This document shows, in pieces, positions 21,701-33,926 of a stretch of DNA of 64,000 nt. The notes under the pieces were generated by a model that had not been told where the DNA came from, did no database searches, and saw nothing but the letters and a program-made list of their open reading frames with translations. The stretch covers positions 62,001 through 126,000 of the forward strand of contig JABYQR010000055.1 in the NCBI GenBank assembly GCA_022592445.1, read 5' to 3'. Numbering within the stretch: the stretch's first letter is position 1; the number at the start of each line of letters is the position of its first letter. This stretch comes from Cytidiella melzeri (Eukaryota > Basidiomycota > Agaricomycetes > Polyporales > Irpicaceae). The translations under genes were made by a program, and so were the position numbers.

Positions 21701-23503
21701 GATGTGCAGAATTCGGACATGCAGGATGCACTCGTACAGGCTGTTCTCGTCCGCGGTCAAGACCTGGCAATCGAGATCCACAGCACATTGTCTATCCCCA
21801 GTCTCATCCCCATTTACCTCCACGCAGATGCTGAGTATGACAACATGTGCCTCAGTACAAATGACCCAATGGACATCGACGATCCAGATGCCACCGACCC
21901 AAAGTCGCTTAAAGACACCCAACGCAGTACCTACTGGACCGAGTGGCTAGCCGCAATCTATGAGGAGCTCGAGGCACTCAGGGCGAAGGGAGTGTATGAG
22001 GAGATTGACAGCATACCGGCTGGACGAAAAGCAGTTGACTGCAAGTAGGTTTTGCATATCAAACGCAACGCTCATGGTCATATCGCGCGTTTCAAGGCAC
22101 GTCTAGTCGCCAAGGGGTTCACACAGATTCCAGGTCAGGATTTCACATACACCTTCGCTCCAGTCCCGCGGTGGGACTCCGTACGCACTGTCCTGGCAAT
22201 TGCAGCGTTCCAGGATCTCGAACTTCGCCACATCGACATCAAAACTGCATTCCTGAATGGGCCTCTTTCGGAAGAAATCTACATGCGCCGTCCAGAGATT
22301 GCGGGTTCAGGGTACTGGCGTTTACACAAGGGACTCTATGGTTTGAAACAAGCGGGAAGAACCTGGTATCTCAAGTTCAACAAAAAGTATACATTGCTCG
22401 GTTTTCAGAGGTGCCAGTCGGACTGGAGTGTCCACACTCGACAACAAGGCGAAGAGAAATCGATGTCTGCGACCAGTGTAGACGACATACTCCTGGCCTC
22501 CACGTCCAAAGCTGAGTCTAATCTTGTAGTGCAACAACTCAGCTCACACTTCGAAATCACCGACAATGGCGACGTGACGCCCAACAATGGCAACGTGATG
22601 TGGCTACTGGGATGCAAAGTCACGCGAGATAGAAGTCGGCAAACGCTTCCATTATCCCAGGAGTTGTACATAGAATCCATCTTGCGCACGTTCGGAATGG
22701 AGCATTGCAACTCCGTAACGACACCTCTACCTCCACACACATCTCTCTCTGCTACCCACTGCCCAACGACCAACAAAGAACGCAACCGTGTGAAGGATCT
22801 TCTGTACTGCGCAGTAGTTGGAAAGGCCATGTATCTCGTCACTACCTGCCGACCTGACATTGCCTACGCGGTTCGAGAACTAGCGAGATACATGTCGAAC
22901 TATGGCGAACAACACTGGACCGCGGCGAAACATTTGCTCAGGTACCTACAGGGAACTCAGTCAATTGGCATACATCTTGGACATCTGGATCATCCGTACC
23001 CAATATTCAGAGCGTTCACAGACTCGGACTGGGGGTCAGGAGAGCACAGAAAGTCTGTCTCGGGATATGTCATGATGATGGGGAATTTGCAGATTTTGTG
23101 GAGCTCGAAGCAACAGGCAATTGTGGCCCTATCGTCATGCGAAGCTGAATATCTCGCGTGCACTCATGCTGCGTGCCCAATCTTGTTTATCAGGCAACTC
23201 CTCGCGGAAGTTGGATATCTGCAACGTCATGCCACGACTCTGTTCTGCGACAACAATGGAACCGTCGCGTGTACACACGATCCTCATGGCCACACCCGCA
23301 TGAAACACATTGATATTCGAATTCACTTCATTAGAGATTGTGTCAACAAGAAATGGATCGACGTACATCACGTTCCAGGGAAGGAGAACACAGCTGACAT
23401 TCTCACGAAATTGCTACCAAGAATTTTGCACGGAAGGGCCATGAAGTTGTTGGGACTCGATGCGGGTCAAGGGGGGGTGTCAGACGGTGACCCGCCCGAG
23501 TGA
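18778..23503 (+). pseudogene. copia-1 gag-pol polyprotein with one frameshift and one stop
   Basis: The first frame, 18778-20454, encodes a UBN2-type gag, a variant zinc knuckle (CVNPDCERPIGHLIKDC), a protease with CYHDSGTNRHIF and the GAG-pre-integrase segment. One T appears to be lost from the T-run near 20437, after which the frame resumes with integrase (HTDICG, ICVDNAPRYVEG, SPQNGVAERANL). At 21494-21562 the frame is interrupted by stops with GTAAGT and TTGCAG at its edges; splicing there leaves the frame one base off, so it is not clearly an intron. A TAG at 22046-22048 stands where the family has Trp (VDCK*VL). RT (FLNGPLSEEIYM, LYGLKQAGRTWY, SATSVDDILLAS) and RNase H (FTDSDWGSGEHRKSVSGYV, MKHIDIRIHFIRD) are otherwise open to 23503. 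Confidence 0.9.
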
Positions 23504-23709
23504 CTGGGCAAGGAAGATAAGGGGCAAGGGCGAGATACGGAGGCGGGACTTAGAGGCAATTGAATGAGGGGAGAATAAGCGCGCTTCAGGACATACGGTT
23601 ATGGACTTGGTACGACGTGCTTTATCATTCACCACGTCGTACCAGGTATGTTGTACTTGTACTATTTCAATTCCATCGTTCACCACGTCGTACCAGTGTC
23701 TTCATAACA
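23478..23709 (+). repeat. copia-1 3' LTR
   Basis: 232 bp, differing from the 5' LTR at five positions, all transitions (for example ACCTGC to ACCCGC and CTTTATCG to CTTTATCA). The CTTCC duplication follows immediately. Confidence 0.95.
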
Positions 23710-23818
23710 CTTCCTGCAAATGAAGTACTCAGAGAATGTGTTCTTGTTCGAGAGTCAACTTACTAGCATCCACAAGATTCTCTGCGAACGAGAGTCGTTC
23801 AGGTAGTGAAGGACAAGC

Positions 23819-24010
23819 TAGTTGTTAAATATCTTGGATATTATTTACCTATTGTGCAAATATCCTTGGTGCCCAATATTGGTGAGATATTCTGTAAGGA
23901 AATGTGTGCAGGACATCAACAGCTAGCGCTGCGCGCGCACTGTATACTATATGATTGACATACTTGAATTCGAACGAATGTTATGTGTGCAATTTGTTAT
24001 CATGATCATG
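23819..24010 (+). repeat. Uninterrupted copy of the repeat hit by the DDE element
   Basis: A 192-bp sequence whose first part equals 12069-12130 and whose second part equals 18011-18149, with a single AATATT at the join. It has no clear terminal inverted repeats and no coding potential. It starts 105 bp after the copia-1 target duplication. Confidence 0.85.
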
Positions 24011-24376
24011 CTCAGACTGCGACTTCACAATGATGTTACTCACCGCAGAGACTGGGATAAGTGAAACGCGCTCTCGGCTTGGTGAGGCACTCTCTGGGAT
24101 GAAACGCTGCACGTCCTTCCATTTGACCAGAAGTTTGCTATAACGCAATCAAGTGTCGCATGCTCAGACTCGCATGGAGCATCTTACCTGCGCGGTTGGT
24201 TTATTCTATCCCATATCTCCATGTACACTGCACGTACGCGCAACACACGCAAAGAAAGTTCTTTTCATCCACTTAGTTTCCAGCATTCCCAATTCTGGTC
24301 TTCTCGAACGCCCGCTTCCTATATAAGCCTTATCTCAGTCCTCCACTTGTCTTCCCCCTCGACCCTCACAACAACC
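24011..24376. other. Promoter region of the 24.4-kb gene
   Basis: No supported gene. CCTATATAAGCC at about 24318 supplies a TATA box (TATATAA) about 55 bp before the next start codon. Donor-like words on the minus strand near 24050 and 24190 do not add up to a gene I can follow. Confidence 0.5.
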
Positions 24377-24889
24377 ATGGCTCCCCCACACCAGTTTCAG
24401 TCCCATGGCTCAGAAGCCCTTCGTCGCAGGCTCTCTAGTGTTGTTGCTGCAAAACGGCCAAACGTTGCTGGCTTTGCCAGCCTCACCGTGAGTGTCTGAT
24501 CAATCGCATCTTCAACACGCTCATCACCTCACGTCCTGTCCTTAGCCGATGTGGGCAGGTATCGCCGGTACTGTCGTGAACAATGGCACGTCCTTCGAGG
24601 TTGCAATCTCCGTTCATGACTCGGTTTATAACACCAATTTCGCCTCCGCTCTCGTGCCCTACGACGCGACTGAGCCCAATGCGCAATCCGAGGCCATCGA
24701 GAAGCACGTCATCTCCACGATTTGCAAGTTTTCCACAGAGCATCTTTGCAAGTTCCTTGGAGCAGGCGTAACGCTCAGTCTTCTGAAGGAAGTACGTGCC
24801 ATCCTCATCAGGCAATTGCGCCGCTGATCTAGCACTTCAAGGCTCCCAACCTGTGCACTCGTCTCTGGCTCATGGTGCACACGCGGTGA
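24377..24889 (+). CDS. Small hypothetical protein, 137 aa, intact
   Basis: Three exons, 24377-24487, 24546-24791 and 24833-24889, with GTGAGT/TTAG and GTACGT/CTAG junctions. All are in phase and the gene ends at TGA. The protein begins MAPPHQFQSHGSEALRRRLS and contains MWAGIAGTVVNNGTSFEVAI and EHLCKFLGAGVTLSLLKE. There is no signal peptide or known motif. A TATA box lies about 55 bp upstream. I do not recognise the family; the conserved splice frame argues that it is a working gene. Confidence 0.6.
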
Positions 24890-25560
<671 letters not shown>

Positions 25561-25942
25561 GTGTCTAGTTCTTGTTCTCACATCATGTATATATATGTAT
25601 GTACAGCATGCATGCGCATATAGATCTGATTGTCATACGCGCGATATCGAGAATCCCGAGCGGAATGCATATGGAAGCGCGAGAACCGCAATATCAATAT
25701 TAATATATATGGCGGCCACCTATTGTTCCGCTTGAAGAATACATGACTTATAGGCCATTAATATCCGGTCTTTATTTTCACATAATCTTTATATATTCTT
25801 GTGCATATTTGATGAATATGCGAAGAATATGCAGCCTATTCAGCGCCTATTTCTCAATAATAGGAGAGGCTGATGTGCGGTGACTTAGCTTTCGAGCGTT
25901 GCTCAGAATTCAAATGGAGACGGGAAACCTATTCATTGGGCC
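25561..25942. other. AT-rich spacer with a diverged dispersed repeat
   Basis: No gene. The stretch 25680-25885 is rich in ATATTAATATAT-type words. On the minus strand it contains TCACCGCACATCAGCC and CTATTATTGAGAAATAG, a diverged counterpart of 12031-12069. Confidence 0.5.
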
Positions 25943-26330
25943 CTACTGTGATACTCGCCCGATGACTTTAGGATCGTCATTGACGAGAAGAAATTCTGAA
26001 GTAAAGAAAGTTGGAAGCATAGCGAGGGAAGCGGAGCAGGCATGAGAGAACGCTGGATATCTGAAACCTGTGAATTTGGTGCCAATCACTGGCAAGGACT
26101 CGGGTGATTGATGTGTGCATACTACCTCCTCTGGATCTGCATCTTTGTTCTCTTGAGAGCTGTCGGGTAAGCTTGAGGTTAGGGAGCTAGCGGACTCCTG
26201 CAAGATCTGTGCTCTGCGCGAGTCTGCGGTGGTGAAGTTTGATGGGTCCAGTACAAAAAGCTCCTGAGCCAACATCCGAGATCCTGGACCCAAACACTGA
26301 TCGCAACACTTCTGCTCATCAGGCTTTTGC
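25943..26330 (-). pseudogene. Possible RecQ-like helicase C-terminal remnant
   Basis: The minus-strand frame reads PDEQKCCDQCLGPGSRMLAQ followed by LFVLDPSNFTTADSRRAQIL and a polar tail ending KVIGRVSQ. The CCxxC cluster after a short linker is what one sees at the end of the zinc-binding region in RecQ-type helicases of basidiomycetes. A further upstream CKRACTGLC could be the first half of that cluster across a short intron. No helicase motifs are present nearby, so at best this is a fragment; another small zinc-binding protein remains possible. Confidence 0.3.
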
Positions 26331-26569
26331 AGTCTCAGACTAGCTCACGTTCCACATAGCCCGGTGCAGGCACGCTTGCACAGGATCACTGTCTCCATAC
26401 CAGATGGTGGCGCCAATGGTTCAATACTACAGACTACAGCGGTGTTTGTCCAAGAATTATCTCCTTCGAATTGTCTAGCAGATCAATACTTCGCCTCATT
26501 GCAGCAGACCTCTTCATTTGATGACCGACCATCGAGAAGTACTCTTCAAATGGAGAGCTAGGTGCGAGA

Positions 26570-27330
26570 AACTAACATGAGCCCTACCAGCGTGGCGATT
26601 TCACCCTACTATGTCTCATGATGTAGTAGTACAGCCACGTAGGCTCACTTGTACCACGGAACCGATAAAAAGTAGGTGTTGATACTGTCCTGATGTTTTG
26701 ACGCCCACACAGGGGTACTCACGCGAAGCTACAACGAGGTTTCGTTCTCATACTCCGTGGAGTAGTGGACGTTGGACATCAAACTAACACTGCAACGTCT
26801 GAACATTACGATGTTGATGAAACATGTGAGAGAAGGAATGAGCGTTTGAAGGGGCAGGGGAAAACACAGATGTCAACGACTTGGACTGCCTTTCTTAGTA
26901 TTCGTGTTTCAGATACATGGATCTCCATTCTGCACCCCTTTCGCATTTCATTCCACAATATGCGGCTCACATGAGTATCAATATAATCTATAGCCATGGC
27001 GTAGAGTTACGCTGGCGGCGTATGTGTAGGTTGTAGCTTATCTATGTAACCTATTGTTTTTTCGCCATTGCCCGCATCAAGCATGAAACAAGTGTTTCGC
27101 AATTCTCAAGTTTGTGATGCTCCGGAAGCTAGCTATAGGCTTCACATTGGCTATATAAATCCCCTTGCTAGCATCCCCGTACCTCAGTCCCCATAGCCCC
27201 AAGTTTTTGCACAGCGCAGGCCGGTGAGGACATTGTTATTCTAATGTTGGGTCACCATAATATAATTATTGTCGTAGCTGTCTAACTGTCTTTTTTGCTA
27301 CAACTCCCATACCTCAATCCCAGTGTGGCT
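26570..27330. other. Intergenic with a diverged duplication
   Basis: No supported gene. About 27160-27240 and 27300-27370 are imperfect copies of one segment (CATACCTCAATCCC and GTACCTCAGTCCCC, each followed by TTTGCACAGC and a GGTAAG or GGTGAG word). This suggests a local duplication upstream of the next open frame. Confidence 0.45.
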
Positions 27331-27479
27331 TCAGGTATTTGCACAGCACAGCACAGGTCGGTAAGTGCTTTGTTGTCCTACAGTTTGCTCACTTCGAGTC
27401 ATTGACTAGAATGATGGTCACAGCTGTCTTACTGTTTTCCCAAACCACCTTCCAACGCCTCATATTGCTTGTCCGAGTC

Positions 27480-27698
27480 ATGCATTTCTCAATCCCTTTC
27501 ATGTTGTTTTTTGCCATCATCTTTAGTGTGTCCCATACAGTGACTGTGTCTGCCATCCCATATGGCTGCCAGAAACCTCCCAAAGTACATACTCCTGGCA
27601 ATCATCATCTGAAAAGACCAAGCACGGAAAAACGCGCATTCCTCTACAACATCTTCACTTCAAGAGGCATGGGAGTTGTTGACACAAAGCTGCAGTGA
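27480..27698 (+). CDS. Putative small secreted protein, N-terminal exon
   Basis: From the internal ATG at 27480 the frame gives MHFSIPFMLFFAIIFSVSHT followed by VTVSA and IPYGCQKPPKVHTPGN. This is a textbook signal peptide with a probable cleavage after VSA, then a basic, His/Pro-containing region. The frame stops at 27698. A Pro/Ser-rich open frame at 27843-28115 (PPPPAYTYTPPPSYHAP) lies downstream and could be a later exon, but I could not find a convincing junction. Confidence 0.4.
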   Translation: MHFSIPFMLFFAIIFSVSHTVTVSAIPYGCQKPPKVHTPGNHHLKRPSTEKRAFLYNIFTSRGMGVVDTKLQ

Positions 27699-27842
27699 TT
27701 ATTCCTGATTTTATTGCAAATGAAAGGTGTCTGACAATCTTCATTCAGTCAGTCTGACAAGCAAAGGCTGCAACACCACACACATAGAGAGGCCTCTATC
27801 CATGACCATGCTACCGTCCTGCAATCTCGGGCAGTTCCAAGA

Positions 27843-28115
27843 GTGCAACAGAGTATAGAGCAAGCAATTCCTGAGGTACTAGCAGATGATTCCTCGGAGT
27901 TTGATGGCCATGCACCAGTCATCAGTACTGCTCCAAGTCCACATCCCCCCCCTTATCCTGCTTCCAACAGTCGTTCTCCAAGTCCACCTCCTCCTGCTTA
28001 TACCTATACCCCTCCCCCCTCTTACCATGCACCTGAGGATAACTGCTTGCAGGGAATGTACTGGTGGGCTTTAGCCCAGTTTTGCTGCTTGTACCGAGTA
28101 GAGTGGCGTGATTGA
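27843..28115 (+). CDS. Pro/Ser-rich open frame, possible 3' exon
   Basis: Acidic start (IEQAIPEVLADDSSEFDGH), then a Pro/Ser/Tyr-rich run and a short Cys/Trp-containing end (GMYWWALAQFCCLYR). It is not recognised. It may belong to the signal-peptide exon upstream or be noncoding. Confidence 0.25.
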   Translation: MQQSIEQAIPEVLADDSSEFDGHAPVISTAPSPHPPPYPASNSRSPSPPPPAYTYTPPPSYHAPEDNCLQGMYWWALAQFCCLYRVEWRD

Positions 28116-28478
28116 TTGGACTTGTGATCCTCCATCCAAGTATCTACCCTTACTTGCTGCTGTCTCTCTAGATAGACTTAAAATCCTCTCTATTATTGTT
28201 GAGACTTTGAATGAAAACATGTCTCTGATTTGCATATCTTGACCTGTCACAGGCCCACATAGCCACATTGGTTTGATTTATAATGTAAGTGCATGAAAAC
28301 TTGTCTGCCTTCCTCTGCCAACAAGCAGAGGACTCGGAGAACTCAACAGTACACTTCACAAATGGACAGTTAGATTTGCAATCAAAGTATTTAGCAAGGC
28401 ACAACAGGGCGCAAAAGTTCACTGTACCCATTATCAGAAATCACTATACTATTGATACCCAGAAGTGAACTGGGAACA
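28116..28478. other. Intergenic up to the copia-2 insertion site
   Basis: Nothing recognisable. Before the insertion, this sequence was continuous with 39663 onward. Confidence 0.5.
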
Positions 28479-28483
28479 GGAAG

Positions 28484-28856
28484 TTTGGTGATTTGAGCTA
28501 GTAGAGAGCGCACACGAGAGTGGATAGCGAGTAAAGAGATGATTTTCACTGTCTACAGTACATGCTATTTATACCAATGACCATATAATAAGGAAAACAC
28601 AAACTTAGAGAAAGTATGAATGAACAGAGGTGAGAGCGGATACAAGAGGATACAAGCGGTAGAAGCACATGTCGATGTGGGGAATGGATATGATGTGGAA
28701 GATGTCGGAGACGGAATACTATAATACAGTAGAGCAGAAAATGGAAGAGCACGGAACTGATACATACGGAGACGGAGAGATCAAGACTGGAGGATGGACG
28801 GACTAGTCGGAGGTCAGCCGAGTGCACATCACGTCAGAGCGTCGGGGATTACAACA
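28484..28856 (-). repeat. copia-2 3' LTR
   Basis: 373 bp. On the plus strand it runs from TTTGGTGATTTGAGC to GGGGATTACAACA. The purine tract GTTGAGTGGGAG (minus strand) adjoins it on the inner side. Confidence 0.9.
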
Positions 28857-30377
28857 CTCCCACTCAACAAGTTGCGAGATTCATGAGCGCGAGTTGCTCA
28901 CAATGTTTAACGCGCGGAAGGGCCTTGGTAAGGTTGTCTGCGACATTTTCTTCCAAGCTGCAGTGAGGGATTAAAATGGTGCCATCGAGAATTCGTTCGC
29001 GGACAAAGTAACGACGGATGTCGATATGTTTAGAGCGGCCATGAAATTGATGGTCCTGAGAGAATGAAATGGCAGCAAGGTTGTCGGTCAATATCACAGT
29101 GGGATCCGCGGTTCCTAGGTTGAGTTCCCTGAGAATAGTTCGGAACCATAACGCCTCCTTGGTTGCGTGAGCCAGAGCAACGTATTTGGCCTCCATGGTA
29201 GAGAGAGCGACAGTGCTTTGCTTTTTGGAGCTCCAGCCAACAATGCCATCACCGAGTAGGAATGCGTAGCCTGAAATAGAGCGGTGGTTGGCGCGGTTCT
29301 GGCCCCAGTCAGCGTCACTGTATCCTTTGAGGGTAAAATCTGGGGTGTTGCCGTAGATGATGGCAAAGTTGCGAGTTCCCTTGAGGTAGCGGAAAACGTG
29401 TTTGGCGGCAGTCCAGTGAGCAACTGTATGCGAAGAGTTGAATTGACTGAGTGTCTGGACGGCAAAAGCGACATCAGGACGTGTACCAATAGCAGCGTAC
29501 ATGAGAGATCCAATAGCGGCTTGATATGGAACATCGGTGATGAGATCTTTGTCGGATTCACTGGGAGCTAGAACAGAATTGGCCTCGAGCGGGGTGGACA
29601 TCGGATTGCAAGTGTTCATGCCGAAACAGGTAAGAATAGTATCAATATAATGAGGCTGAGATATAGAGTCTGTGTGCTCAGCGCAATTGCGAGTAATCTG
29701 GATTCCAACCAATAAAGTGGCTTCTCCGAGGTTGGTAATGTCGAAGTATTTCCGCATGAGGTTCTTGAGTTTGTAAACGATGTCGAGGTTGGAGGATGCT
29801 ACAAGGCAGTTGTCTACATGGGTGCCAATGAGAGTGAGTTTGTTCTTGGTACTGTGGAAGTATAGGCACAGATCGGCCTGGGAGCGGGTGAAGCCAATGG
29901 CCTCGAGGAGGACGCAATCGAGCTCTTGATGCCAGGCGCAACCAGCTTGCTTAAGTCCGTAAAGCGCCTTGTGGAGATGATAGACACAATTGGTGCCGTC
30001 TTTGTATCCGGGAGCTTGGCGCATGTAGATGTCTTTGTCCAAGGGCGAATTTAGGTAGGCTCCAATAACGTCGACTTGATGGAGTTCGAGATCGTAGTGA
30101 GCTGCAATGGTAAGGATGAGTCAAAAAGTTTTTAGACGCATGACAGGGGTGTGAGTGGCAAAGAAGTCTTGGCCAGGGATTTGCGAGAATCCTTGAGCAA
30201 CGAGACGAGCTTTATACTTGATAATATTGCCATCAGCGTCGTGTTTGATTGCAAAGACCCACTGGCAGCCAACAGGCTTGCATCTGGTAGGAAGGTCGGA
30301 GACGGTGTACGTTCCTAATTTATCGAGTTGGGCCATTTTCTTGTCCATGGCCTTTTTCCACTCAGGCCAGTCTTCGC

Positions 30378-33300
30378 TAGTGAATGGCATGGGTAACCCG
30401 CGGGTCTCGCAGAGGCAACCCATACCCAACCCGTGAAATACCCATACCCACACTGTGGGTGCGGGTTGATTGCGGGTTGGGTACGGGTATTGTGTGGGTA
30501 GGCTGTGGGTATGACCCACAGCGGGTCACCCATGGGTTATTTAGGTAAAACATGCCAAACACGTGGAAATCACTACAAGACAATTACAAAACAACTACAT
30601 GATCTATACACGACGATCCCGGATGTTAGCTAACCATCAATCCTGTCCCAATCATCACCCAGGTCAAACTCGCCATTGCTATTATCACCATCACCCTGAA
30701 CGTCCTGCAACTGAGCAACATTGGTGACATCAGCATCCATAATCAGCCCGAGAAGGCTCCATTGGCCTAGGCACAGAATTGCCCGAGTGCTTTGGGCAGA
30801 TAGACGGTTGCGAATGGAGGATACGAGAAGTCGGCCCTGGCTGAAAATATGCTCAACGGCAACAGAAGTAGCTATTGAGGCCAACATTAGTCCAGCGTTC
30901 GAGCTATTATTAGCCTATTAATGAAGAAAGACTCACCAGGAATTGTAAGGTAGTCAATCGCCATTCGCGAAAGCCTTGGGAACATCGAGCAACGCTCCAC
31001 CCACCACTGAATGACATTGTTGGTGACTTCGGGACCGGTGCTGAAGTAGCGATCAAGCTCGTTGCGAAGTTCGCATGTGATGGGAGCAGCAAGTGCAGGA
31101 AGGGAGTCAAAGATGTTTTCCGTGCGTTTCTAGTGTGCTTCGTGATCAGTATGATCTGCTAAGCAGCGAAAAAAAATAAAAACACACTGGTGCTGTGTCG
31201 GCTCGTTCATGTGAGTCAGCAGATGGATCCGATGCCCCAGTATTGATATTGAGAGTTGCGTACTTCTCATTGTAAATTGTTCGCACCAGCGTTCGAGCTT
31301 TGTCCTGCCACTCGGGGTCCCAGTCCGCATCCTTGAAGTATGCGAGCTTGTATCGAGGATGTAAAACTGTAAATTTGGTATCAGTGAGATAAAATGAATT
31401 GTAAAAGCTGAAGTAGCTTACCCATGGCCACCCGATAGAGATTCGAGTCGTCTGTGCGGCTGTAGTACCGGTCGCAGGTGCGTTTGGCAACTGCAACTGA
31501 GGTGCGGATTGCAGGATGAAGCCAGGTATTAAGCGCATCCGAGCCAAACTTCTCGTCAATGTGATCCATGGCGGGTATGACAGTGGCAAGATTGGGTGTT
31601 TCGTGAGAGAAGAAAAGAGTTGCGTCTTTGAGAATCTGGAGGGTAGAGTTGTTCGTGCATGGCCAAAATCGAATACGGAAGCAAAAGCGCCACAGAGCGG
31701 ATGCATTTGTAAGCGTCCAATTGCGGCATGGGAAATAATTGGACTTACCCGTAGCACGTCGCGCAGCTGTTCAACAATTTTCCAGTTGCTGTTCGCCATC
31801 TCATACGTCCCCAGCACTTCCTCGTGCTCCTCTGTCATTTTCTACACCGCTGTTCAATACTCCAAAGCGAAGTCAAGCATATCAAATGTTGAGTTCCAAC
31901 GAGTTGACACATCCCGCGGCATCATCCGCTCTTTCAAACCGAGCACTTTGAGCACTCGTTTCCAGGCAGGGAGGAGGATTGTGCTGGAGTGAAGGATCTT
32001 GTACAAGATTTTGCAAAGCTGGTTGGCTTTGGTGAGTACTTGGTTGGCTTTATCTTTCCTTTCAACTGACCTTTACAAGCACTAAGGACACTGGTTGAAC
32101 CCGCTCACTGTGAGCTTCCCATTCCACATTGCTCATCGATCCAAGTTCGTTCACCCATCCCTCGTCATCATCCTCATCCTGGTCCTTGGCTGCTACCTCA
32201 AGCCTTGTCTGAAGATCCTCCATATTAAGATCCGTTGCCAAATCCGCCAAATCCTTCTCAGCTTGAGTCATCGCATTGCGGTTCTTGTCCTTTGGTACGT
32301 CGAATTGTTTCAATAGACTCTTTGCAACCAAATTAATGATATGTGCGAAGCACCGAACACGATTCTCTTCGCCTTTGTATGTCAGTACATTATTTGCAAG
32401 CTCTTCGATCATTGCATCGTTCGACGTGGCATTATTGCAAGTAATACTGAGGATCTGGATACAATCTGGTGAGTTCAACCTATTTTCATGCCATGCGCAT
32501 GCACTGCTGACCTTATCACCTATTCCGAAGTCATCAAGCACTTTCGCAAAGGCTGCTGCCAGGTTCAGGCCGCTATGCGACTAGAGAGAATCAGTTTCAG
32601 TGAGCATTTCATTCATAATTTGCCCATTAGCTATCAACATACCTGGGCAACCTCGACGAGATCAAGTAACATGCTAATGGGCTCGCCATTCATCTCTAGG
32701 TGCACGGTTATCGCAATGAATGCCCAATGGTTGGGTGAAGTCCATGCATCCGTCGCAAAGTTCAAGTCGCCATTGTACTCTTTCAACATCTTCGCCATAC
32801 GCTTACGTGCCTTCGCAAACACCAGCTTGACATCTCGGGAGACTGTCGTCGGTGAAGGTAAGTAATAACCTGGCCTTCCCGTCTTCATGAGGCTCTTGAA
32901 GCCTCGATCTGACACAATTTTGAATGGTCGTAGGCTTTCCGTCACCCAACGTACGATCTCCGCCCTATTTTTTTTTAGCCTCCTTGACAACCATAGCAAC
33001 TCGGTAAGCACTTACTTCGTCTCTGTCTTCGTGTGCTGACGATGCGAGTAGGTCACCTTTCCCTTCCCCTTCCGTTTGAACGACACTGTTATCTTACCAT
33101 TGCTGAGGATACCTTGGACAATGTTTGCTCGCACCGAGTCAACATTGCCAGCCTCATCCGCCATCTCTACCGCCTCCTTACCCCAGCAAGCCACTGCATG
33201 CTTACGCATGTTCCCGGTGGACTGTGCATCACGCGTGTCAAGATAACGGAATATCCTGTGCCCGCACCCTTTTGCTGCACACTTGAATGTGTGGCACTTT

Positions 33301-33926
33301 TGCCCACCCTTGTACTCGATTGATGGCTTGGCGTGGAAGAACCCATAGATGGGTGAGCACCATTTTTTCATCATCCTTTCTATATGTGGCGTATCAGTTT
33401 GTACTCGCTGCATTGTCCATGTCATTTTACTCACCCAGTTCTGCCTTGTCGTCCTCCTCCCCATTGTCCTTTGATGCCACATTGAGATGGCGTGTTGTTA
33501 CGTTACCATCAATATCTTCAATTTCTATCTCCTCCACTCCATCATTGGAGTGTCGAGCATCATCTTCTTCCTCCGATACAACAGTTGTCTTTCTTGATTT
33601 CTTGTTAGCTTGTGGTGCTGTAGTCCGTGCCTTCTTTTTTGGAGCCTTTTCCGTAGGAATACTTTTGCGCTTTGCTGCTGCAGGGGGATCATCAAGCGCC
33701 ATGGTGGGTTTGAGTGAAGTGAAAAATTCAACCTGTTGTGGCACCATTGCCAAATCTAGACTACTGCGGTGGCCATTGCCGGATTGCTCGTCTACCCACC
33801 AGACTACCCATAACCCGCAGAATGGGTATGGGTTTTGGAAAGCACACAATTGATGAACCCGTACCCATACCCACCATACCCATACCCATAACCCACGTGG
33901 GTATGCGCTACCCATGCAATTCACTA
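30378..33926 (-). mobile_element. hAT transposon nested in copia-2
   Basis: 3,549 bp, bounded by an 8-bp duplication GTCTTCGC (30370-30377 and 33927-33934), the length typical of hAT. The terminal inverted repeats start TAGTGAATGGCATGGGTA at the left and TAGTGAATTGCATGGGTA (reverse complement) at the right. Both ends carry many GGGTA/TACCC words (30390-30540 and 33790-33915), the subterminal repeats expected to bind the transposase. Excising it with one duplication copy restores the copia-2 reading frame through MAREDWPEWKKAMD. Confidence 0.95.
30630..33747 (-). CDS. hAT transposase, apparently intact
   Basis: A multi-exon gene starting at MVPQQVEFFTSLKP (33747) or, less likely, the ATG at 33702. 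Parts in order: a basic Lys-rich region that may act as nuclear signal (PTEKAPKKKARTT); an acidic linker; a BED-like zinc finger (CHTFKCAAKGCGHRIF, STGNMRKHAVAC, about 33270-33200); the hAT catalytic region with NFATDAWTSPNHWAFIAI (about 32760), SITCNNATSNDAMIEELA and RVRCFAHIINLVAKSL (about 32350); DVSTRWNSTFDMLDFALEY (about 31900); and the dimerisation region ATSVAVEHIFSQGRLLVSSI with RNRLSAQSTRAIL (about 30800). About eight introns are implied. I see no stop or frameshift inside exons, so the element may still be autonomous. Confidence 0.8.

Larger units (their letters stand above)
18461..23709 (+). mobile_element. Ty1/copia LTR retrotransposon (copia-1)
   Basis: A complete 5,249-bp element with two 232-bp LTRs and a 5-bp target duplication CTTCC (18456-18460 and 23710-23714). 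Directly after the 5' LTR is a primer-binding site complementary to the initiator tRNA-Met anticodon arm. A purine tract GTCAAGGGGGGG precedes the 3' LTR. Gene order gag-protease-integrase-RT-RNase H identifies copia. The LTRs differ at five positions, all transitions, so the insertion is fairly young. Confidence 0.95.

Noticed and set aside
23819..24010. MITE derived from the DDE element
   Set aside because: It lacks the element's inverted repeats; it is the target sequence, not a deletion derivative.
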